DNA of 64,000 nucleotides from Platanthera guangdongensis (lineage: Eukaryota; Streptophyta; Magnoliopsida; Asparagales; Orchidaceae). The translations under genes and the position numbers were made by a program. The notes under the pieces are model-generated. The model did not search any database, was not told the origin of the DNA, and saw nothing but the letters and a program-made list of their open reading frames with translations. Below are positions 1 to 10,656 of this stretch, one piece after another (the first letter of the stretch is position 1; each line of letters opens with the position of its first letter). The DNA is taken from assembly GCA_039583875.1 (NCBI GenBank), contig CM077163.1, forward strand, positions 232,182,646-232,246,645. Reading direction: 5' to 3'.

Positions 1-571
1 AAGTGCCCCATCAAAGAAATAATACTTCAAATCTCCCAGCCCCAGAGAGTATTTATAGAATTTTTGGAATATTAAATGCAAGTCACAGTCTTCGCAGTTA
101 AAGTTTTACATTTTGAAGTTCATGTGAACTTAAAAATGTGTGGGGATCATGTTTACCTAAAATCCTGTAACCGCAAGAAAGTTCAGAATCTTTATCACAA
201 CAGTCCATGCGAACAGTCTTTGGGAGTATGCCCAGACCCTCATTTTTGTTATTGAGCAAACCATTTGTTTCCTTCTTCGAAATCCCTGGCAATCACTCCT
301 TCAAAGCCCACTCGGCCTAATGCTCCAGTTATCTACAAGTCAGCTAATGCCTTCCTCAATAGTCTGGGCGAACTGGTCTTTCGTGTTAGCACAGCCCAGT
401 AACTCAAGTCATCGCATTACAGATGGATTCTTCCTCGACAGCTTGGGTGGTCAGCCTTCAGAGCCCGCTTAACCTCATAGTTAATTTAGTTCTATTTACC
501 TGTGCAATTCTTCTTTGCCTAAGCTCGCACGAACACTGACGTAGTGCCCGCGTGGTCTGACTTTTTAGGTT
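1..571. other. Unassigned flank left of the first Copia element
   Basis: There is no coding region I can support here. The sequence is of mixed composition and contains only short chance frames. It is the DNA into which the Copia element at 577-5692 inserted, since the duplicated target ATCTG lies at its right end (572-576) and the same flank resumes at 5693. Confidence 0.5.
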
Positions 572-576
572 ATCTG

Positions 577-739
577 AGTTGAATCGAGAGAAAGTTTGTT
601 TTATTCTTCCACAACGTGAGAATATATAGGGACTACAATGATATATAATAACAAGACCCCCGATGTGGGACTAAACCAACTTACGCACAATAATAATAAA
701 TAAACCCGGAATATACAACTTGTATAATAACTCTCAAGT
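577..739 (-). repeat. 3' LTR of the Copia element
   Basis: This 163-bp copy matches 5530-5692 with roughly a dozen differences. It is preceded by target duplication ATCTG. On the minus strand the purine tract GAAGGGAAG sits directly upstream of its first base. Confidence 0.9.
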
Positions 740-809
740 CTTCCCTTCAAGTCGGATGGAAGATGTCAGTCATTCCAAGTCTCTTGATGTTATCCATGAA
801 CGAGTCACT

Positions 810-1127
810 TCACAAGCTCTTAGTGAACACATCTGCTAGTTGATCCTTAGAGTGGACGAACGGTGTGACCACTGTCTTTTTATCCAAGTGATCTTTGATG
901 AAATATCGATCCACCTCCACGTGCTTTGTTCTGTCATGTTGGACTGGATTGTGGGCTATGTTGATGGTTGTCTTGTTGTCGCAAAACAAGGAGAAGAGGG
1001 ACGTCACGGGAAACCCCAAGTCCTGTAGAATGGTACACAGCCATAGACCCTCACACATGCCTTAGGACATAACACGGTATTCTGCCTCAGTGCTCGATCT
1101 GGCCACTACATTTTGCTTTTTACTGCG
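810..1127 (-). pseudogene. Copia RNase H domain, separated from RT by stops
   Basis: This is the C-terminal RNase H of the Copia polyprotein, which would degrade the RNA of the RNA-DNA hybrid during reverse transcription. The minus-strand frame 1058-810 holds the family blocks FCDNKTTINIAHNP, HDRTKHVEVDRYFI and KDQLADVFTKSL, with the conserved CDN, HIEVD-like and ADVFTK signatures. It lies downstream of the RT frame, and stops between them break the polyprotein. No separate start codon is expected, because the domain is normally cleaved from a polyprotein. Confidence 0.85.
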
Positions 1128-2261
1128 TCATGTTATTAGGTTTCCTCCAACAAAGGAACAATAACTTGTTGTAAATTTCCGATCGTCACGACATCCAGCC
1201 CGATCAGCATCGGTGAAAACTTCAATCCTCGGGTGGTCGTTCTTGGAGAACAGAAGACCTGGACCTGGGGATTTCTTCAAATACCGTAACACACGGTACG
1301 CTGCCTCTTGATGTTTGGCCCTGAGAGCATGCATGTACCTACTCAGGATGCCAACAACATAAGTAATGTCTGGACGAGTATGAGACAAGTATATTAGTTT
1401 CCCAACTAATCTCTGGTAGCGAGTGACATCGTCCTGGTCACTGTCACCGTCTTCATTGATTCCATGATTTTTTTTCATTGGAGAGTTTGCAGGAACACAA
1501 CCAAGCATACTGGTCTCCTGCATCAAATCTAGGACATATTTTTGCTGTGATATAAAGATACCGTGATCAGATCTAGTCACCTCAATTCCCAAAAAGTATT
1601 GTAGTCTTCCCAAGTCTTTGACTTCAAATTCGGCAGCTAAGAGGGACTTGAGATTTGCGATCTCTTCCAAATCGTTACCTGTGATTACAATGTCATCCAC
1701 ATAGACAATAAGGACTACAACACCCTGAACGCGCCTCTGAATAAACATAGTGTGATCTGACTGTGCCTGGTTGTACCCAAATGTGAGCATAGCCGTGAGG
1801 AATCTAACAAACCATGCTCCGGGGGACTGTTTCAGGCCATATAAGGACCACCTTAGTCGACAGACAAGGTCTTCAGCTACCTTCTTTATGAACCCTAGGG
1901 GAAATTTCATGTACACCTCTTCATCGAGCTCACCATGGAGAAACGCGTTCTTAACATCTAGTTGATGAAGATCCCAGTCCATGCAAGTCGCGCAAGACAA
2001 CAATACCCGAATAAAGTCCATCTTAGCCACGGGGGTGAAGGTCGTCTGGTAGTCAACTCCCTGAGTCTGAGTGTACCCCTGAGCAACCAATCGTGCCTTG
2101 TACCGTTCAACCTTCCCTTCTGGATTCTGTTTGACTGAAAACACCCATCGCGAGGCAATAGCCCTCTTGCCAGGAGGGAGGGGCGAGACATCCCAAGTAT
2201 GGTTCTTGTCCAAGGCTGACATCTCCTCTACCAAAGCCTGAGTCCAGGCCGGAATACTCAA
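1128..2261 (-). CDS. Copia reverse transcriptase, open frame
   Basis: This 377-residue open frame is the RT (RVT_2 family) of the Copia element and would copy element RNA to cDNA in the virus-like particle. Visible blocks are KARLVAQGYTQTQGVDYQTTF near residue 58, the first catalytic Asp in QLDVKNAFLHGELDEEVYM near residue 100, SLYGLKQSPGAWF, and the catalytic YVDD in VYVDDIVITGND near residue 190. Further on are DLGRLQYFLGIEV, LVGKLIYLSHTRPDI and a DADRAG/GGNLI segment that begins RNase H. The listed ATG is only the first in-frame Met, since the natural start is upstream in the polyprotein. It is the best-preserved part of the element. The flanking domains are broken, so the copy is not autonomous. 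Confidence 0.92.
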   Translation of the reverse strand: MSIPAWTQALVEEMSALDKNHTWDVSPLPPGKRAIASRWVFSVKQNPEGKVERYKARLVAQGYTQTQGVDYQTTFTPVAKMDFIRVLLSCATCMDWDLHQLDVKNAFLHGELDEEVYMKFPLGFIKKVAEDLVCRLRWSLYGLKQSPGAWFVRFLTAMLTFGYNQAQSDHTMFIQRRVQGVVVLIVYVDDIVITGNDLEEIANLKSLLAAEFEVKDLGRLQYFLGIEVTRSDHGIFISQQKYVLDLMQETSMLGCVPANSPMKKNHGINEDGDSDQDDVTRYQRLVGKLIYLSHTRPDITYVVGILSRYMHALRAKHQEAAYRVLRYLKKSPGPGLLFSKNDHPRIEVFTDADRAGCRDDRKFTTSYCSFVGGNLIT

Positions 2262-2315
2262 TGCTTCCGGCCATGTCCTGGGAACAACAACCGTCGAGAG
2301 AGAAACAACAAAGGC

Positions 2316-3500
2316 CTAGTGGGTCGAGGTAAGGTGATGGTAAGCCACGTGGTGCGAAATAGGATGCTTAGTACATGCATTCTTACCTTTCAACAGAGCA
2401 AGCGGGATGTGTAACCCTGCATCATCAGAATCTGAGGCAGCAGCGGGCACTGGTAGAGGCGGAGCCTTAGTAGCCTGTATATGGGAGGAGCAGCGGTGAT
2501 ATAAGTGAGGAAAGAGAGATATCGGAGCATCAGACAGAGGAGCAGGGATACGGGGTCCCTGTTCCTGAGACACAGGAGGTTGTGGTGGTAGAGAAGGAAG
2601 AAGGGGAAGAGGGACATCCATATCGCCAGTATTCTCCCCCTGACGAGGAGCATGAGTCGATGGCAAAAAAAAGAATTCTCCTTCCCGAAAGGTAACATCC
2701 ATAGTGCAGTAGACACGACCAGAGGGAGGGTGGTAACACCGATACCCTTTCGTGGTGGACGAGTATCCAAGGAACACGCACCGGAGGGCCCGAGGGTCCA
2801 ATTTGTCATGGTGGGGCAAATGAATGTGGACGAAACATACACAACCAAAGACATGAGGAGGAAGGTGGGAAGTATAAACCACAGTCATGGTAGACAGACG
2901 AGCGAGGGGAGTAGCATAGATAAGCACACGTAAGGGAAGCCGATTGATAAGGTGTGCAACAGTAAGAACTGCATCACCCCAATAGGACTTAGGGAGGTGC
3001 ATAGCACTCAGAAGACAACGGGCAACGTCCAATAGGTGCCGGTTTTTTCATTCAGCAACTCCATTTTGGGTAAAGGTGTGAACTCACGTGGTTTGGTGTA
3101 TGATACCATGACTAGCAAGGTACGAGCCAAAGGCTCCCCGATCGTCATACTCCCCCCATTGTCACTCCGTAAGATACGAACCACACCCTTAAATTGGGTT
3201 TGAACCATTTTGTGAAAAAGCTAAAAACAAGGGAAGACGTAATTTTTCTTTTTGAGCAAATACACCCAAGTTGTACGAGAAAAACAGTCAATGAATGTGA
3301 CAAACCAACGAAACTGAAAAGTAGATAAAACAGGGGACGGTCCCCAAACATCAAAATGAACAATATCAAACGGAGTGCTACAAGGAGAAGCTAAATACGG
3401 TGAACTATGTCGCACATGCTTAGACTCATCACAGATATCACAGACAAAAGTTTGTAAAAATGGGAAAAAACAGGGAACAATTTCTGAAGGTAGCTAGGAG
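2316..3500 (-). pseudogene. Copia integrase region, frameshifted
   Basis: Three overlapping minus-strand frames (3415-3221, 3208-3008, 3032-2316) together show Copia integrase: a core block near FDIVHFDVWGPSPV, then FVTFIDCFSRTTWVYLLKKK, then the second catalytic Asp in ILRSDNGG, and the post-core stretch LPKSYWGDAVLTVAHLINRLP. The 3' part runs into a Pro/Ser-rich linker before RT. The frame changes at least twice, so no integrase can be made from this copy as it stands. The expected catalytic Glu region lies across a frame junction and I cannot confirm it. Confidence 0.8.
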
Positions 3501-3673
3501 AGGGATGTCCAAGACGCAGGTGTCAGCGGCGGACATCATCATCTGAAATAGGAGCACAAGAGGTCCTGAGAGGGAGATTGGTCCAGGTAATACAGTCCAC
3601 CGCGGTTCCTACCACTGCCAATGTTCCGCTTCGTACCCAGTTCCTGAAAAACACAGGAATCAGAAAAAAAAGG

Positions 3674-4110
3674 TTACGGAGCAATTAAGAGAGCGAGTAA
3701 TGTCACTGATAGACAGAAGATTGCAAGAAAGGAGGGAACATGAAGAACAGATGGTAGAGAGATAGAAGGGGAACAAGAGATCTGGCCTTTCCCAGCAATT
3801 GGAGGCAATAAGCCAATAGCAGAGATAACTTTGTCCTTACCAGACAAGGGGGTGTAAGAGAGGAAACCTGAGGAAGAGCTGGTTATGTGGTGAGTGGCAC
3901 CAGAATCAATCACCCATTCAGACGGGGAGGCAGTGACAACATGAGCATGTGGCATAGCAATAGTAGCAACGGAAGCAGAAGCACCTAGAGACTGATCAGA
4001 CTGAGAGTGCAGCAGACGACGGAATGCATCCAACTCAGGAGCAGTAAGAGGCCCGGTCACAGCATGGGGGGTCTCGTCGTAGACGTCTATAGAGTAAGCA
4101 GCATCATGAG
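3674..4110 (-). pseudogene. Copia protease and gag-preintegrase segment
   Basis: The minus-strand frame 4330-3674 contains WVIDSGATHHITSS, the aspartic protease active site (DSGA), followed by LSGKDKVISAIG and SLPSVLHVPSFL, which are typical of the segment before the gag-preintegrase domain. The protease would cleave the polyprotein. The frame ends at 3674 and the integrase continues in another frame. Confidence 0.8.
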
Positions 4111-5009
4111 GTATGGAACCACCCGAGCGATGGCCCCCTCGTCCAGGCCCTAGTCCACGGATGAGGGTGGAGCTTGAAGCACACCTCCCGAGAACGGCCT
4201 CTACAACTATAATAATCACACAGAGAAGCCGGCGGGCTAGGACTGAGGACTTGGCCACGACCAACGCTAGTGAGAGCAAAGAGATCAGGAGGGGCACTAG
4301 CACTGAGAGACCTCCGACGGTCTTCATCACCCAGGATCATACTGAAGGCCTCGCGAAGGGACGGAAGCAGAGTGCGGTGAAGAATATATGTCCATACCAT
4401 GTCAAACTCCATGTTCAGTCACATCAAGAAAACATGGAGACGAAAGCAATCCTCCCGTTGTTGTAGCTGGACAACATCTACAGTACAGGCGGGAGTGAAG
4501 TGGGAGAAGTAGTCCAACTCCAGGTATAGCCGCTCTAACTCGGAGAAAAAGGATGACGCCGTCATAGATCCTTGTCGTAGTTTCAAAATGCGGCGAGCAA
4601 GTTCATAAACCTGCGTAAAGCTGCCAATCTGGGAATATGTCTCCCGGGCACGTGTCCATATATCAAAAGCAGAATCCATCAGCATGTAACTCAGGTAAAC
4701 TTTCAGAGACATAGAGCGGAGGAGCCAGGACACCACCAGGGAGTTTTTTGAGTCCCATCGCTTCCAAGAGGGATCAGTAAGTTGGGGCTCCTTAACAGTC
4801 TTATCGATGTAGCCATACATCCGGTGGCTACGGATGACATGTAGCGCTGCCCAGGACCATTCAAGATAGTTTGTGTTATCTAATGGAACGGTGGTGAACT
4901 TCAGGGAACCAGAGAAGCCATGAGACCGATGAGAGTCGCTTATCTGAGGCGGAATCACGCATGGGGGCGACACCGAAGAGTCACCTTCATCGGGGGAAGG
5001 AGAAGCCAT
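4104..5009 (-). pseudogene. Copia gag, broken
   Basis: The gag of the Copia element (UBN2-like retrotransposon gag) would form the capsid. I choose the minus-strand ATG at 5009, starting MASPSPDEGD, because the upstream in-frame Met is poor. Recognisable blocks are FTTVPLDNTNYLEWSWA, WKRWDSKNSLVVSWLLRSM, AFDIWTRARETYSQIG and LKLRQGSMTASSFFSELERLY. The frame ends at 4419 and capsid homology continues in another frame (4412-4104: LREAFSMILGDEDRRRSL), so there is at least one frameshift. A Cys/His knuckle is only partly recognisable near 4190-4230. Confidence 0.8.
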
Positions 5010-5048
5010 GAAGGAGACAAAAACGCAATAACCCGGAGCCAAACGCAA

Positions 5049-5518
5049 AATAGGCGGCCGGAGAGACTGTGGCAGCCTGCCTCAAGCAGAGGAGACGGCG
5101 GCCGAGCTGCAGCAAGCAGAGAAGGCGACAGTCGGGAGGCAGCAAGCAGAGGAGGCAGCAGGCTGCATCACGCAGAAGAGACGGCGGCCAGGCTGCAGCA
5201 GGCAGAGAAAGCGGCAGTCGGGCGGCAGCAAGCAGAGGAGGCAGCGGGGGGATTCATCACGGAGAGGAGACGGCGGCGACAGTATGGAGACGAGACAGCG
5301 GCTGCATCATGGAGGGATGGCGGCGACACCCCTCTTAGCAACCGGTGGTGGTATGGGGGACGCCCGACATCTAGGTTGGTGCCAAACGGGGCGGCGCTGA
5401 GCCGAGCAGGATGTAACCGGGGCGGGGTGGGTTAGGTCGGAGTCAGGACGATCAGGGTGAGCGAGATGAGGGAGACGCGGGATTTGGAAGACCGAAATTA
5501 GGTTTTTTTTGTGTTTCC
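5049..5518 (-). other. Copia 5' leader with CAG-rich minisatellite
   Basis: This is the untranslated leader between the primer site and gag. About 5070-5310 is built from short G/C-rich repeats of the type GGCAGCAAGCAGAGGAGGCAG. One block occurs near 5140 and again near 5230, about 88 bp apart. Several frames are open through it only because of this composition, so I annotate no protein. Confidence 0.6.
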
Positions 5519-5529
5519 CTCTAATACCA
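5519..5529 (-). other. Primer binding site (initiator Met tRNA)
   Basis: On the minus strand the first internal bases read TGGTATTAGAG. This matches the 3' end of plant initiator Met tRNA (TGGTATCAGAG) except for one base. It starts immediately after the 5' LTR, which fixes the LTR edge at 5530. Confidence 0.85.
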
Positions 5530-5692
5530 AGTTGAATCGAGAGAAAGCTTGCTTTATTCTTCCACAATGTGGGAATATATATGGACTACAATGATATATA
5601 ATAACAAGACTCGCGGTGTGGGACTAAACCAACTTACGCACAATAATAATAAATAAACCCGGAATATACGACTTGTATAATAATTATCAAGT
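5530..5692 (-). repeat. 5' LTR of the Copia element
   Basis: This is the partner of 577-739. It is flanked by ATCTG at 5693-5697 on the outside and the primer site on the inside. Confidence 0.9.
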
Positions 5693-5697
5693 ATCTG

Positions 5698-7789
5698 CAC
5701 ACCATGTACTCTCTCATCTTTATTTGTTTCTCTTGTAACCTGGGCAGCCCATTTTCCTTTTGTTTGCCCGTTCGAGTAGCACCCCACTAGTATAAATAGG
5801 GGTGAACAATACCATGAAAGGGATCTTGAACCCAGCTAGAGCTTGGTGCGGAACAAGCTTGTGCCCTTCTAGGTGTTGTGAACTCCTCATAGTGGCGACC
5901 TCTCTTTTGTAATTGTTTTATAGTGATCAATAACATGACCCGCAACAAAGAGTTGTTGCGGAAATCCTAGTCTCGCCGCTTGCAACATCCTCTCATTCTT
6001 TCTAAGCTTGTCCATAATGACCTCGAAGTTGCCGACCACTCGCAATGCATCATCTACTTCTCTGTTTTCAGGGCATAAAGTCGTGGGAGCAATTCATGCA
6101 CCAACAATACACACTTGAGAGCTTAAGGACCAAGCTCATCTCATTTTGTACCAGTAATATGGACAAAGGACACATCCCCATAGATTTTTAGAGGCCACAC
6201 AGAGCGAATCATCTAACTTAAGAATTTGATCTTATTTGGATAACGTTTAAGAAACTAATGATCCCAATTGTCTTTTTGAGAACTACAGGGGTCATGTATC
6301 TTATAAACATTAGAGCTATCAAATATACTCTAAGCTTTAATAAATAAGACTCAAATAGGTGGTTCCAGGAATTTGGAGTAAAATGTATTTTAAGAAGTGA
6401 GAAGTTAATAATTCATAAAGGGTAATTAATTACTTCCCAATGAAAGAAGTTCCATGAAAATGAAATTTACCTCAAGAGTCATTTAAATTATGTTACGACT
6501 ATCAAATGGATGCACGAGGAATATATGATAAGACAGCACAGAATATTACAGGTTTCTAAATCCAATTAAGATACTGAAGGCAAGCCTGCAGTGAATTTGC
6601 AAGTCTGAATGCAAGTAAATTATATCCAAGAAAACCTTTACTTTTCTTTTGATGGCTGAATAAAATAGATTGCATCCATTGAAGCCATTGGTTGCCTTCT
6701 TTTGAAAAGATCTTCAACCACTGCAACAAATTATTTAAGAGCTCTCAAAGCATTACTCGGCATTGTTATCTTAAAAAAGTAATAAGTATCAGTCAAGAAG
6801 AATATTCCTTGAGAACATATTTAGCATAATATCTGATGAAGCAAAAAAATGACAATGAAGAAATACAGAGTTACATTTTTTTAATCACAACGCACTTACA
6901 TGAAATTCCTGCATCTGTGATATCGGCCATCCTGCAAGAATATGACATGATTTTGACAGTGAACTTGTCCATTATTAGTACCTAGATAAAGAAAACTGAA
7001 GAATGCTGAGCATAAAATATGGTTAGATAAGTGTATGAAATTCTTTTGGAAACATTAATATGAATTATTATCCATGAACTTGAGTGCATTCAAAATGAAA
7101 GACGAAGGCCCTGCTTCATGAAAAAAGCTCAGCTGAAGTAAGCTATATTAAAGATTCTTATTGAAGGTATGAAATTCTGCACGTAAAATTGAATACAACC
7201 CGCACAACAAAAAGTTGAATTGACACCTTATCTAGTAGTCAAGGTTGTAAATATCGGATATCGACGATATGTCGGATATAGTTTCTAAATGTCGGACGTC
7301 AGAAGTCAGAGACAGTTAGGGAATTTTAAAATATTGGATTTGCATATCTTATAAATAAAATTTTATTTTTTATGTATATTTAGTACTATTATATGTTCTA
7401 AAAGTTTTAAAAAATCAACATAGCAAGTAGACGAACAAAGAGTCATGTATATCCCAAAATAAATTCGAAAAATATCTAGAATAAAATATTATTAAGTATA
7501 GATCAGTACATTGTAAAATATATTTAATATTATACAATAGTTTTATTTTGATAACACTAAGTTTATAGTAAATAAAAATGATTTTAAAAATAAATATTCT
7601 TGATAGAGTATAAATGTTCTCAAGCTTATAAGTTTATTTTAAAAGATATAAATAACAAATGTGTTGAACATTTTCACATTTTTTGTAATTTGAAATTTAA
7701 AAATTATGAAATATTTATACAAATTGATTGTAAGAATAAAACATTAAAAATAATGAAACAATAAGCCTAATTGATTTAAGTATATATAA
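5698..7789. other. AT-rich intergenic DNA
   Basis: I find no supported gene. A TATA-like stretch TATAAATAGGGG near 5791 followed by moderately GC-rich sequence could be an old LTR fragment, but no partner or primer site is present. Around 7235-7330 there are repeated GATATCG/CGATAT motifs, like those near 10800-10960, suggesting remnants of one more repeat family. Confidence 0.4.
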
Positions 7790-7903
7790 TGTTAGATTAT
7801 CCTTTATATTTTATTTTTTGTTGCCTATGATTGTATTCACCTCTATATATAGAGGTGGGTTTATTGTATTAGATGAATCACAACATTTTCACCCGGTTCA
7901 ACA
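7790..7903 (+). repeat. Probable 5' LTR, about 114 bp
   Basis: It begins TGTTAGATTATC and ends GGTTCAACA directly against a primer site, with a TATA-like CTCTATATATAGAGG inside. The right edge is secure. The left edge is inferred from the TG start only, because no full second copy is seen. Confidence 0.55.
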
Positions 7904-7916
7904 TGGTATCAGAGGC
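7904..7916 (+). other. Primer binding site (initiator Met tRNA)
   Basis: TGGTATCAGAGGC is complementary to the 3' end of plant initiator Met tRNA over at least 11 bases and directly follows the proposed LTR. Confidence 0.85.
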
Positions 7917-7925
7917 ATTCGTGTT

Positions 7926-8275
7926 CCGCGTGCCCTAGCCCCTGCTCGCCGCTCGATCCCGCTCGCCGCTCGATCCCTCTCGCCGCTCGATCCCTCTCGC
8001 CGCTCGATCCCGCTCGCCTCACGCCGCCCGATCCGCACGCCGCTCGTTCTTCTTCTTCTGTTGCTTCCTCCTACTGCTTCTTCTTCTTCTTCTCCTCCTC
8101 CTCCTCCTCCTTCTTCTTCTTCTTCCAGCCGGATCTCCAACCCTCCTGCCCTTCTTCCGGCGCCGGTATGCTTAAGTCGTGAGAGCTCGATCCCGTTCTT
8201 CTTCTTCCAGCCGGGTCTCCAACCCTCCTACCCTTCTTCCGGCGCCGGTATGCTTAAGTCGTGAGAGCCCAGTTT
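7926..8275 (+). repeat. Leader minisatellites and direct duplication
   Basis: CTCGCCGCTCGATCCC is repeated about four times (16-bp unit) from about 7946. A CTT/CTC-rich tract follows. A block of about 80 bp starting CTTCTTCCAGCCGG at 8119 is then repeated at 8201. Open frames through this region are compositional. Confidence 0.7.
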
Positions 8276-8396
8276 TTTTATCTGGCGCCGTCTTTTGCTT
8301 TGGGTGTTCTAATGGAGTGGATCTCTTCGTTTTTCCCCTCCAGTTTCTTGCTGCCCTAATCTTGTGTTGTCTCTGGATTTCTATTCTTGAGCCATC

Positions 8397-9547
8397 ATGT
8401 CTGTAGATGTTGAATCTCCCGCTCCCTCTTCTGGGGTTGCTACCTCTTCCGGTGCCTCCACCCCGACGGTCCTCTTCCGTGGCACCAATGATCATAATAC
8501 ACCCCAAATCACTACCATACGTCTTGACGACTCCAATTACTCTCGTGGTCTCGCTCTATCACTCTGGCGCTCAAAAGCTGGCGTCTCTTTGGCTATGTCA
8601 CTGGCAAAATGAAGGAACCCGACATGAATTCGTCTGAATGGACGCAGTGGGAGTCGGAGAACTCCTTGGTCATGTCCTGGCTTACTAACTCGATGCAGGA
8701 GTCCATTGCCCGGAACTACCTATTCCTCTACAACGCTGCCGACATTTGGCACCGCGCAGAGTCTACCTACTCTTGCCGCGGCAATGCTGCTCAGATTTTT
8801 CAGTTGCGCCGGAAGATCTCGTTACTTCGGCAGGGTGATCGTCCGTCGTCTGCATACTACTTGGAGTTCACGCAACTGTATCAGGAATATGATCACTTTG
8901 ATCCTCTTACCTTTGTAAGCCTTATTGATGAGGCAATGATTCAGGCCCGGGATGACCGCAATCGTATATTTGAGTTTCTTCACGGACTGCATCGCGACTT
9001 CGATCAGATCAGTGTTCAGATTTTGGGCCGACCGCAGATACCATCCCTTCCTGAGGCCTACAGTATTGTGCAGCAGGAATACGATCGTCGTCTGACTCTT
9101 CTTCCAGACCCGATGCCTGAGGGGTCAGCTTTGGTGTCCACTGCCCCCTCTCTTCTTGTACTCGCCCACCTCGGGACTCCAGGTTGAAGGGCTCTGATAA
9201 GGATCATCTGTTATGTGATTATTGTGGCAAGAACCGTCACACTCGGGATACCTACTTCCGGCTTCACGGGTTTCCTAATCCCAGAGGGGGTGCTCTGCCT
9301 CGTGGAGGTCGTGGTTCTGGGCGCTCCTCTGGTCGTCATGCTGCTCCACGTTCTGCTCATCTTACTGATGCTTCTGCAGCGGTCCCTCCTGGTTATTCCA
9401 GTTCTGATGGCACTCTAGACCTCCAATTTACAGTTGATGAAATGTTGGCTCTTCGACGCATGATGCAGGGTCTTTCTCCAGAGCCTTCTGCCTCTTCCTC
9501 CTACGCTCACATGGGTCTCCCAGGTGCTCACTCTGCTGCTTCATCAT
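8397..9547 (+). pseudogene. Copia gag with frameshift and damaged zinc knuckle
   Basis: Gag starts at the ATG at 8397 (MSVDVESPAPSS). The frame is lost near 8570-8610 and resumes at 8609 with MKEPDMNSSEWTQWESENSL, TNSMQESIARNYLFLYNAAD, WHRAESTYSCRGNAAQIFQL and IFEFLHGLHRDFDQI, which are UBN2-type Copia gag blocks. A second frame change precedes the knuckle CDYCGKNRHTRDTYF, in which the last Cys of the CX2CX4HX4C pattern is Tyr. Gag would form the capsid, but the shifts and knuckle change make this copy defective. Confidence 0.8.
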
Positions 9548-9873
9548 ATAATAGACAGTCCACTTCATATATTGTGTTGTTGGTGGCAACATTGTCTCTT
9601 GGCGAAACAATAAACACTTTGTTACTGCACGCTCTTGCACGGAAGCTAAATAGTCTCTCGTTGATGGTGTGTGAGATGGTTTGCTTCGATCTCTCATCAC
9701 TGAATTTCATTTCAAGATGGCTCTTCCAATCCAACTTTGCGTGACAATCAAGTAAAGTGGAATTTACTTAAATTTTCATTTGTCACATCAGTAAATCAGC
9801 TCGATATCTTCTTATAAAGCCAGTGTAACTTGCTCACCATATGAAGCCAGAATTATGTATATTTTCAACTTGA
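9548..9873 (+). pseudogene. RNase H remnant fused to gag by deletion
   Basis: Across frames the sequence shows the Copia RNase H series: a NRQSTSY block (the usual RRSTSGY), GGNIVSWRNNKHFVTARSCT, GLLRSLITEFHFKMALPIQL, a truncated CDNQ, and an SVNQLDIF block (the usual DQLADIF). These normally lie about 3 kb downstream of gag. The 186-residue frame 9184-9744 is therefore a chimera of the gag tail and RNase H, not a novel protein. Confidence 0.75.
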
Positions 9874-9897
9874 GGGGGGGGGGGGGGGGGGGGGGGG
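9874..9897 (+). repeat. Poly(G) tract of about 24 bases (expanded polypurine tract)
   Basis: A run of G follows CAACTTGA and precedes TGTTGACTAG. Position and context fit the polypurine tract that primes plus-strand synthesis, expanded as a homopolymer. Its exact length in the assembly may be unreliable. Confidence 0.6.
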
Positions 9898-10297
9898 TGT
9901 TGACTAGTCCTTATAATAACCTTACAGTGAGCACATCTATTCTCAAGCTAGGTTTTATAAAGACAGATTGAAAGGTGGAATATGCAAGTGGCGATCAACT
10001 CCATTTTCCTTAGCTCCCTCTTGCATTTGGCGTATTGGTCAACTCCTCCATCAAGTACTAACAGAGATATAACATTATATTGAGCTGGGGAAGCAGCTCG
10101 AAATGCTAACTACTCTTGATATTTGAGCTTCATACAAGAATCATTTTACCCTCATCCTTTTAACTGCAACTTATTGTGGCATGCCACAACCTCCAATGTA
10201 CTAGTCATGCCATGACAAATAACTGAATTGTTTTAAAATGAATAATAATAATAATAATACTTTTACATTTTTGGCAGAGTTTGGTAACTAAGGGCTC

Positions 10298-10637
10298 GGG
10301 TGGATACACACGAGACTCGATAAAATTAGGAATGAACGTATCAGGGATAAGACAGGAATAGCACCAATTGCAGAGAAGATGCGAGAAGCTCGACTGAGAT
10401 GGTTTGGACACGTACAAAGGAGACCATTAGAGGCACCTGTTAGGAGTTGTGAGAGTCTAGGCACTAGGCAGGTTAAACGAGGGAGGGGTAGACTAATAAA
10501 GACTTGGAATGAAACTATAAGGAAAGACATGATGTACTTAGGCATTAGTGAGATTATGACTAAAGATAGGACACAATGGTGACAAAGGATCCATATAGTC
10601 GACCCCGCTATAGTGGGATAAAGGCTTGAGTGTTGTT
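10298..10637 (+). mobile_element. 5'-truncated RTE-type LINE insertion
   Basis: The last part of an RTE-clade reverse transcriptase ORF is readable: EKMREARLRWFGHVQRRP, then KRGRGRLIKTWNETIRKDMM and EIMTKDRTQW. It is followed by the family 3' end, ending in a short GTT repeat (GAGTGTTGTTGTTT). Perfect 19-bp target duplications GTTTGGTAACTAAGGGCTC lie at 10279-10297 and 10638-10656. One in-frame stop follows DRTQW. The insertion is dead on arrival. Confidence 0.92.
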
Positions 10638-10656
10638 GTTTGGTAACTAAGGGCTC

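Larger units (their letters stand above)
577..5692 (-). mobile_element. Ty1/Copia LTR retrotransposon, nearly full length, inactive
   Basis: Two 163-bp LTRs (577-739 and 5530-5692) bound an internal region that reads gag, protease, integrase, RT, RNase H on the minus strand, which is the Copia order. Perfect 5-bp target duplications ATCTG lie at 572-576 and 5693-5697. The initiator-methionine tRNA primer site abuts the 5' LTR and a purine tract (GAAGGGAAG on the minus strand) abuts the 3' LTR. RT is one long open frame, but gag, protease, integrase and RNase H carry frameshifts and stops. By these breakpoints the LTR ends are not TG...CA (see findings). Confidence 0.93.
7790..9900 (+). mobile_element. 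Ty1/Copia element with internal deletion (gag joined to RNase H)
   Basis: A probable short 5' LTR and an initiator Met tRNA primer site are followed by a leader, gag with a zinc knuckle, then directly RNase H blocks, a long G tract and an LTR-like start (TGTTGACTAG near 9898). Protease, integrase and RT are missing. The 3' LTR is not clearly the same as the proposed 5' LTR, so the right boundary is uncertain. Confidence 0.75.
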
